From NCBI RefSeq assembly GCF_035975855.1, contig NZ_CP109055.1:5704001-5768000 (forward strand): a stretch of 64,000 nt of DNA, given 5' to 3'. The DNA comes from Streptomyces sp. NBC_01304 (lineage in GTDB: Bacteria; Actinomycetota; Actinomycetes; Streptomycetales; Streptomycetaceae). The notes under the pieces were generated by a model, which did no database searches, was not told where the DNA came from, and was given only the letters and a program-made list of their open reading frames with translations. Positions 59,526 to 64,000 of this stretch are shown here, in pieces (position 1 is the stretch's first letter; each line of letters starts with the position of its first letter). The translations under genes were made by a program, and so were the position numbers.

Positions 59526-59965
59526 GTGTGAGCAGTTCCGGTACGAAGAAGCCGCAGACCGGGGACGAGCTGCCGGCTCTGGAGGTCCCGATCACCCGCA
59601 CCCTGATCGTCGCCGGGGCCATCGCCTCGCGCGACTACCAGGACGTGCACCACGACGCGGAGCTCGCCAAGGCGAAGGGCTCCCCCGACATCTTCATGAA
59701 CATCCTCACCACCAACGGCCTGGTCGGCCGGTACATCACCGACCACTTCGGGCCGGCGGCCACGCTCCGGAAGGTCGCCATACGCCTCGGCGCCCCCAAC
59801 TACCCGGGCGACACCATGGTGTTGACCGGCACGGTCACCGAGGTCGACGGGGACGCCGGGACCGGCTGGATCACCGCACAGGTCAAGGTCGTCGGGGCCA
59901 ACGGCATCGGCAAGCACGTCACCGGCACCGTGACGGTGACTCTCCCGGAGGGCGATGCGTCATGA
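59522..59965 (+). CDS. MaoC-family enoyl-CoA hydratase subunit (ChsH1-like)
   Basis: 147 residues, a single hot-dog domain with the hydratase-type motif in ASRDYQDVHHDAELAKAKGSPDIFMN (catalytic Asp and His). This is the subunit expected to carry the active site of a ChsH1-ChsH2 complex. The ATG overlaps the preceding stop (ATGA). Confidence 0.9.
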   Translation: MSVSSSGTKKPQTGDELPALEVPITRTLIVAGAIASRDYQDVHHDAELAKAKGSPDIFMNILTTNGLVGRYITDHFGPAATLRKVAIRLGAPNYPGDTMVLTGTVTEVDGDAGTGWITAQVKVVGANGIGKHVTGTVTVTLPEGDAS

Positions 59966-61128
59966 GTGTGCGTACCCGCGACTCGCTGGGCGGGAAGGCC
60001 GCCATCGTCGGCATCGGGGCCACCGAGTTCTCCAAGGACTCGGGGCGCAGTGAGCTCAAACTCGCCGTCGAGGCCGTGCAGTCGGCCCTCGACGACGCGG
60101 GGCTGACCCCCGCGGACGTGGACGGCATGGTCACGTTCACGATGGACACCAACCCCGAGATCACCGTGGCCCAGGCCGCCGGCATCGGAGACCTCTCCTT
60201 CTTCTCCCGCATTCACTACGGCGGCGGCGCGGCCTGCGCCACCGTCCAGCAGGCCGCCCTCGCCGTGGCCACCGGAGTGGCCGAAGTCGTCGTCTGCTAC
60301 CGGGCGTTCAACGAGCGCTCCGGGCGCCGCTTCGGCTCCGGGGTGCAGCACCGCGAGCCGTCGGCGGAGGGTGCGGCGCTCGGCTGGTCGCTGCCGTTCG
60401 GGCTGCTCACGCCCGCGTCCTGGGTGGCGATGGCGGCCCAGCGCTATCTGCACACGTACGGCCTCACGCCCGAGGCGTTCGGGCACGTGGCGGTCACCGA
60501 CCGGATGTACGCGGCCACCAACCCGGCGGCGTACTTCTACGAGAAGCCCATCACGCTGGAGGACCACGCGGCGTCCCGCTGGATCGTCGAACCGCTCCGG
60601 CTGCTCGACTGCTGCCAGGAGACCGACGGCGGCCAGGCGATCGTGGTGACGAGCGTCGAGCGCGCCCGCGACCTGCCGAACGCACCGGCGGTGATCACCG
60701 CCGCGGCCCAGGGCGCGGGCCGCAAGCAGGAGGGGATGACCAGCTTCTACCGGGACGACCTGACCGGGCTGCCCGAGATGAGCGTGGTCGCGCGGCAGTT
60801 GTGGCGGACCAGCGGGCTCTCCCCGTCGGACATCGACGTCGGCATCCTCTATGACCACTTCACGCCTTTCGTGCTGATGCAGCTGGAGGAGTTCGGGTTC
60901 TGCAAGCCGGGTGAGGCCGCGGACTTCGTGGCCGCGCGGGGGCTGCCGCTCAATACGCACGGCGGGCAACTCGGGGAGGCGTACCTGCACGGGATGAACG
61001 GCATAGCGGAGGGCGTACGACAGGTGCGCGGGAGCGCGGTGAACCAGATATCCGGGGCCTCCAGCGTGCTCGTCACGGCCGGCACGGGCGTGCCCACGTC
61101 CGGGCTGATCCTGGGAGCGGACGGCTGA
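59962..61128 (+). CDS. Thiolase-like lipid-transfer protein (Ltp2-like retro-aldolase)
   Basis: 388 residues, thiolase fold: KAAIVGIGATEFSKDSGRSE, VDGMVTFTMDTN, YGGGAACATVQQAALAVATG and C-terminal NTHGGQLGEAYLHGMNGIAEGVRQ. The nucleophilic Cys is absent from the usual place, as in SCP2-thiolase-like Ltp aldolases, which use Tyr residues. Ltp2 with the ChsH2 DUF35 domain cleaves 17-hydroxy side-chain CoA esters to release propionyl-CoA in mycobacteria. It is the last gene of the five-gene operon. Confidence 0.9.
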   Translation: MSVRTRDSLGGKAAIVGIGATEFSKDSGRSELKLAVEAVQSALDDAGLTPADVDGMVTFTMDTNPEITVAQAAGIGDLSFFSRIHYGGGAACATVQQAALAVATGVAEVVVCYRAFNERSGRRFGSGVQHREPSAEGAALGWSLPFGLLTPASWVAMAAQRYLHTYGLTPEAFGHVAVTDRMYAATNPAAYFYEKPITLEDHAASRWIVEPLRLLDCCQETDGGQAIVVTSVERARDLPNAPAVITAAAQGAGRKQEGMTSFYRDDLTGLPEMSVVARQLWRTSGLSPSDIDVGILYDHFTPFVLMQLEEFGFCKPGEAADFVAARGLPLNTHGGQLGEAYLHGMNGIAEGVRQVRGSAVNQISGASSVLVTAGTGVPTSGLILGADG

Positions 61129-61233
61129 TCCCCGGGCCGGCCCGGGACCGCGACCGGGGCGCGGAAGGCTGAACTGGCTCCCGGGGCGGCGTGTCTGGGC
61201 GGACTGCGGTGATTCGGCCCGTTCACTCACCCT

Positions 61234-62097
61234 ATGTACAGCAAAAGGCCGATCATTGGACTCGCCCTGACCCTGCTCGCCCTGGTGAGCTTCGCCGCGC
61301 CCTCGATCGCGCAGCCGGCCGACGCGGACACCCGGTCCGCCGGTGCGGACGCCCGTCCCGCCGAGCGCCCGCGGGCCGCGGCGGAGACCTTCCACGGCTG
61401 GGCCTTCGACACCTGTCTGGCCCCGCCGCTCGCCACCATGTCGGCCTGGCGCGCGAGCAAGTACCGCGCCGTCGGCGTCTATTACGCGGGCCGCGGCCGG
61501 CACTGCAAGAACCAGCCCCAGCTCAACGCGGACTGGATGCGCTCGGTGAAACAGATGGGCTGGCGGGTGCTGCCCACCTACGTCGGCTCGCAGCCGCCCT
61601 GCGTCACGGCCAAGCACAAGAAGACCGTGCGCATCGGCCGCAACCCCTGGTGGCAGGGCACCCGTGAGGGGCGGGACGCGGTGCTGCAGGCCAAGAAGCT
61701 CGCGATCCAGCCCGGCAGCCCGCTCTACCTGGACATGGAGGCGTACCGGCTGACGAAGCGGTCCTGCCGCATGACGACCCTGTGGTTCGTGCGCGCCTGG
61801 AATCGGGAAGTGCGCAGGCACGGCTACATTCCCGGCTTCTACAGCAGCGCCAACTCCGGGATCCGGCACATGGAAATGGCCCGCCGGGCCGGTTTCGGCG
61901 ACCTGCCCTCGGTCATCTGGTTCGCCCGCTGGCGCACCAAGCCCAACCTGAACACCGAGCCCATGCTGCACCGCGCCGCCTGGCAGCCGGAGCGCCGGAT
62001 CCACCAGTTCATGGGCAATGTCCGCGAGACGCACGGCGGCCGCGCCCTGGTGATCGACCAGAATCTGATGCACGCCCCGGTGGCTCGTATCAGGTAA
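61234..62097 (+). CDS. Secreted DUF1906 (glycoside-hydrolase-like) protein
   Basis: 287 residues: signal peptide ending SFAAPSIAQ, then a DUF1906 TIM-barrel domain (about 50-287). Motifs are FHGWAFDTCLAPPLATMSAW, VGVYYAGRGRHC, PLYLDMEAY and GFYSSANSGIRHM; the Asp/Glu in YLDMEAY are the likely acidic pair. The family is related to GH25-like barrels and Tat-exported Rv2525c of M. tuberculosis, with no settled enzyme activity. A 12-bp hairpin follows the stop. Confidence 0.9.
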   Translation: MYSKRPIIGLALTLLALVSFAAPSIAQPADADTRSAGADARPAERPRAAAETFHGWAFDTCLAPPLATMSAWRASKYRAVGVYYAGRGRHCKNQPQLNADWMRSVKQMGWRVLPTYVGSQPPCVTAKHKKTVRIGRNPWWQGTREGRDAVLQAKKLAIQPGSPLYLDMEAYRLTKRSCRMTTLWFVRAWNREVRRHGYIPGFYSSANSGIRHMEMARRAGFGDLPSVIWFARWRTKPNLNTEPMLHRAAWQPERRIHQFMGNVRETHGGRALVIDQNLMHAPVARIR

Positions 62098-62113
62098 TCC
62101 CCCGAGGGGTTGC

Positions 62114-62145
62114 GCCCCGCCTCCTCCACCCTCAGGAGGTGGGGC
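62114..62145. terminator. Terminator of the DUF1906 gene
   Basis: GCCCCGCCTCCT (62114-62125) pairs with AGGAGGTGGGGC (62134-62145), 11 of 12 positions, with an eight-base loop. Confidence 0.8.
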
Positions 62146-62231
62146 CAGCACCACTCCTACAACCTGAGGGGGACTCCGGTTCGGTCCCTGGGGGCGATCC
62201 GCGAAGGTGGGGCCGCTTCTAGCGTTGAGCC

Positions 62232-62840
62232 ATGACCGGATTCAATGGGGCCGTCTGCACCACTGCGTCGACGGCGGCCACGGGGGCCGCCCCCTCCACG
62301 AACCTCGCGAAGCCCGCGAACTTCACCAAGTCCACGGGCCACGCGAAGTTCCCTTCGTTCTCCTCCTACGTCCAGGCACGCCAACCCGTGCTGCTGCGCA
62401 CCGCACGCTCGCTGACCGCGAACCAGTGCGACGCCGAGGACCTGCTGCAGACCGCGCTCACCAAGACGTACGTCGCCTGGGAGCGCATCGAGGACCACCG
62501 GGCGCTCGACGGCTACGTACGCCGCGCCCTCCTGAACACCCGCACCTCACAGTGGCGCAAGCGCAAGGTCGACGAGTTCGCCTGCGACGAGCTGCCCGAG
62601 CCCGACCCGGTGCCGGTCGCCGACCCCGCCGAGCAGCAGGTGCTGCACGACGCGATGTGGCGAGCGATCATGAAGCTGCCCGCCCGGCAGCGCGCCATGG
62701 TGGTCCTGCGCTACTACGAGGACCTGAGCGAGGCGCAGACCGCCGAGGTGCTCGGGGTGTCCATCGGTACGGTCAAGAGCGCGGTGTCCCGGGCGCTCGG
62801 CAAGCTCCGCGAGGACCCGGAGCTGACTCCCGTGCGCTGA
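62232..62840 (+). CDS. SigE-family ECF RNA polymerase sigma factor
   Basis: 202 residues. Region 2 (about 45-110: RSLTANQCDAEDLLQTALTKTYVAWERI) and region 4 (about 135-195: KLPARQRAMVVLRYYEDLSEAQTAEVLGVSIGTVKSAVSRAL) follow a Thr/Ala-rich N-terminus of about 40 residues. The pattern is the Streptomyces SigE family (TIGR02983-like) without an obvious adjacent anti-sigma factor. TAGCGT at 62220-62225 ends six nucleotides before the ATG, so it is probably leaderless. Confidence 0.93.
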   Translation: MTGFNGAVCTTASTAATGAAPSTNLAKPANFTKSTGHAKFPSFSSYVQARQPVLLRTARSLTANQCDAEDLLQTALTKTYVAWERIEDHRALDGYVRRALLNTRTSQWRKRKVDEFACDELPEPDPVPVADPAEQQVLHDAMWRAIMKLPARQRAMVVLRYYEDLSEAQTAEVLGVSIGTVKSAVSRALGKLREDPELTPVR

Positions 62841-62948
62841 CCCGTGCGCTGACTCTGTTCGGCGGCGTCTTTGTGATCGGAGTCTTTTGTGGCGGCTCAC
62901 AGGGCCGTTGCATGAGGCCAAGCAGGGTTTGTGGCCCCGGCCTAGTGA

Positions 62949-62964
62949 CATACCACCTGGTATG
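62949..62964. promoter_or_regulatory. 16-bp perfect palindrome upstream of the acyl-CoA ligase
   Basis: CATACCACCTGGTATG is a palindrome with CATACCA/TGGTATG arms and a two-base centre, 53 nt before the GTG. The pattern fits a TetR-family operator. It lies within the likely promoter of the fatty-acid ligase gene. Confidence 0.65.
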
Positions 62965-63017
62965 CGGTGAGAATCGGCGCACCCTTACTGCTCCGTAGCG
63001 CCCACCGGGAGGACGCC

Positions 63018-64000
63018 GTGCTGAGCACGATGCAGGACGTACCGCTGACCGTGACCCGCCTGCTCAGGCACGGGTCCACCATCCACGGCACGTCGCAGGT
63101 CACGACGTGGACCGGAGAGGGCGAGCCGCACCGCCGCAGCTACGCCGAGATCGGCGGCCGCGCGGCCCAGCTCGCCCACGCCCTGCGCGAGGACCTCGGC
63201 GTCGTCGGCGACCAGCGGGTCGCCACCCTGATGTGGAACAACGCCGAGCACGTGGAGGCGTACTTCGGGATCCCCGCCATGGGGGCCGTGCTGCACACCC
63301 TCAACCTCCGCCTGCCCCCGGAGCAGTTGGCGTGGATCGTCAACCACGCCGCCGACCGCGTGGTCATCGCCAACGGCTCGCTCCTGCCGCTGCTCGCGCC
63401 GCTCCTGCCGCACCTCGCGCCGGTCGAGCATGTCGTGGTCAGCGGGCCCGGCGACCGTTCGCTGCTCGACGGGGCGAACGTACAGGTGCACGAGTACGAG
63501 GAGCTGATCGCCGGAAAGCCGACGGCGTACGACTGGCCCGAGATCGACGAACGCCAGGCCGCCGCCATGTGCTACACCTCCGGCACCACCGGCGACCCCA
63601 AGGGCGTCGTCTACTCGCACCGCTCCATCTATCTGCACTGCATGCAGGTCAACATGACCCAGTCGATGGGCCTGACCGACGGCGACACCAGCCTGGTCGT
63701 CGTCCCGCAGTTCCATGTGAACGCCTGGGGACTCCCCCACGCCGCCTTCATGACCGGCGTCAACATGCTGATGCCGGACCGGTTCCTGCAGCCCGCGCCG
63801 CTCGCCGAGATGATCGAGTCCGAGCGCCCCACGCACGCCGCCGCCGTGCCCACCATCTGGCAGGGCCTGCTCGGCGAACTGCGGGCCAAGCCCCGCGACA
63901 TCAGCTGCATGAAGCAGGTGACCATCGGCGGCTCGGCCTGTCCGCCCGCCCTCATGGCGGCCTTCGACGAGCTGGGCGCCACGGTCTGCCACGCCTGGGG
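63018..64000 (+). CDS. Acyl-CoA synthetase, FadD type (truncated by the window end)
   Basis: The frame is open from GTG 63018 to the edge (327 codons). The adenylation motif CYTSGTTGDPKGVVYSHRS and the second core motif VVVPQFHVNAWGLPH are clear, as is TWTGEGEPHRRSYAEIGGRAAQLAH at the front. It forms acyl-CoA from a fatty or steroid acid, ATP and CoA. GGGAGG is six nucleotides from the start. It lies near the igr-like operon but is a separate unit with its own palindrome. Confidence 0.93.
   Translation, partial: MLSTMQDVPLTVTRLLRHGSTIHGTSQVTTWTGEGEPHRRSYAEIGGRAAQLAHALREDLGVVGDQRVATLMWNNAEHVEAYFGIPAMGAVLHTLNLRLPPEQLAWIVNHAADRVVIANGSLLPLLAPLLPHLAPVEHVVVSGPGDRSLLDGANVQVHEYEELIAGKPTAYDWPEIDERQAAAMCYTSGTTGDPKGVVYSHRSIYLHCMQVNMTQSMGLTDGDTSLVVVPQFHVNAWGLPHAAFMTGVNMLMPDRFLQPAPLAEMIESERPTHAAAVPTIWQGLLGELRAKPRDISCMKQVTIGGSACPPALMAAFDELGATVCHAW

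Overview
This is a high-GC window from a Streptomyces chromosome, or one very close to it. The reasons are its strong third-position GC bias, many GTG starts and ATGA/GTGA stop-start overlaps, and a gene order typical of the central Streptomyces core: cydABCD, kptA, serS-pheA, the sco/dtpA copper operon, pepP and a large htrA-type protease. There is no insertion sequence, prophage, CRISPR array, integrase or biosynthetic cluster. It is core chromosome with several unusual non-coding elements.

Layout. 1-4.8 kb: end of cydA, then cydB and a fused cydCD (cytochrome bd oxidase and its ABC exporter). 4.8-9.8 kb: a DosS-like GAF histidine kinase, a LytM/M23 peptidase, a Cof-type HAD phosphatase and an LLM oxidoreductase. 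9.9-14.9 kb: an HSP90-family chaperone translationally coupled to a 1041-aa TPR protein. 15.1-18.3 kb: aquaporin, mycothiol-type DinB protein, RNA 2'-phosphotransferase and a MerR regulator. 18.4-22.0 kb: a tightly coupled operon of M24 peptidase, alpha/beta hydrolase-SDR fusion (EphD-like) and PF10118-type metal-dependent hydrolase. 22.2-26.8 kb: a lipoprotein and a four-gene double ABC-2 exporter operon. 26.9-30.5 kb: GntR/MFS pair, F420H2:NADP-type oxidoreductase, rhomboid-like membrane protein. 30.5-34.5 kb: a possible attenuator leader and tRNA-Ser(GCU), HAD phosphatase, serS, a cluster of DnaA boxes, and pheA. 34.6-40.9 kb: the copper-trafficking operon (Met/His-rich membrane protein, YcnI, Sco, PCuAC, CopC-CopD fusion, Dyp peroxidase). 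41-50.8 kb: signalling and housekeeping genes (anti-sigma-type ATPases, PP2C phosphatase, pepP, a degenerate prim-pol protein, SEC-C protein, glycerophosphodiesterase). 50.9-56.1 kb: HtrA-like protease, tRNA-Ser(UGA), cupin, intact prim-pol protein, Asn-rich secreted protein. 56.3-61.1 kb: a five-gene operon matching the mycobacterial igr steroid side-chain module. 61.2-64 kb: DUF1906 protein, SigE-family ECF sigma factor, and a truncated acyl-CoA ligase.

The most interesting structures are non-coding or architectural. (1) A 23-codon Ser/Arg-containing leader peptide is followed by mutually exclusive hairpins and a terminator just upstream of tRNA-Ser(GCU). (2) A DnaA-box cluster lies between serS and pheA, apparently matching the D78 cluster of S. 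coelicolor, with smaller satellites at 17.3 and 22.1 kb. (3) Short tandem duplications that copy the stop codon occur at the 3' ends of six genes. (4) A dispersed Streptomyces intergenic repeat is translated in frame as the linker of the CydCD fusion. (5) Nine genes have a -10 hexamer ending 6-7 nt before the start codon, which implies leaderless transcripts.
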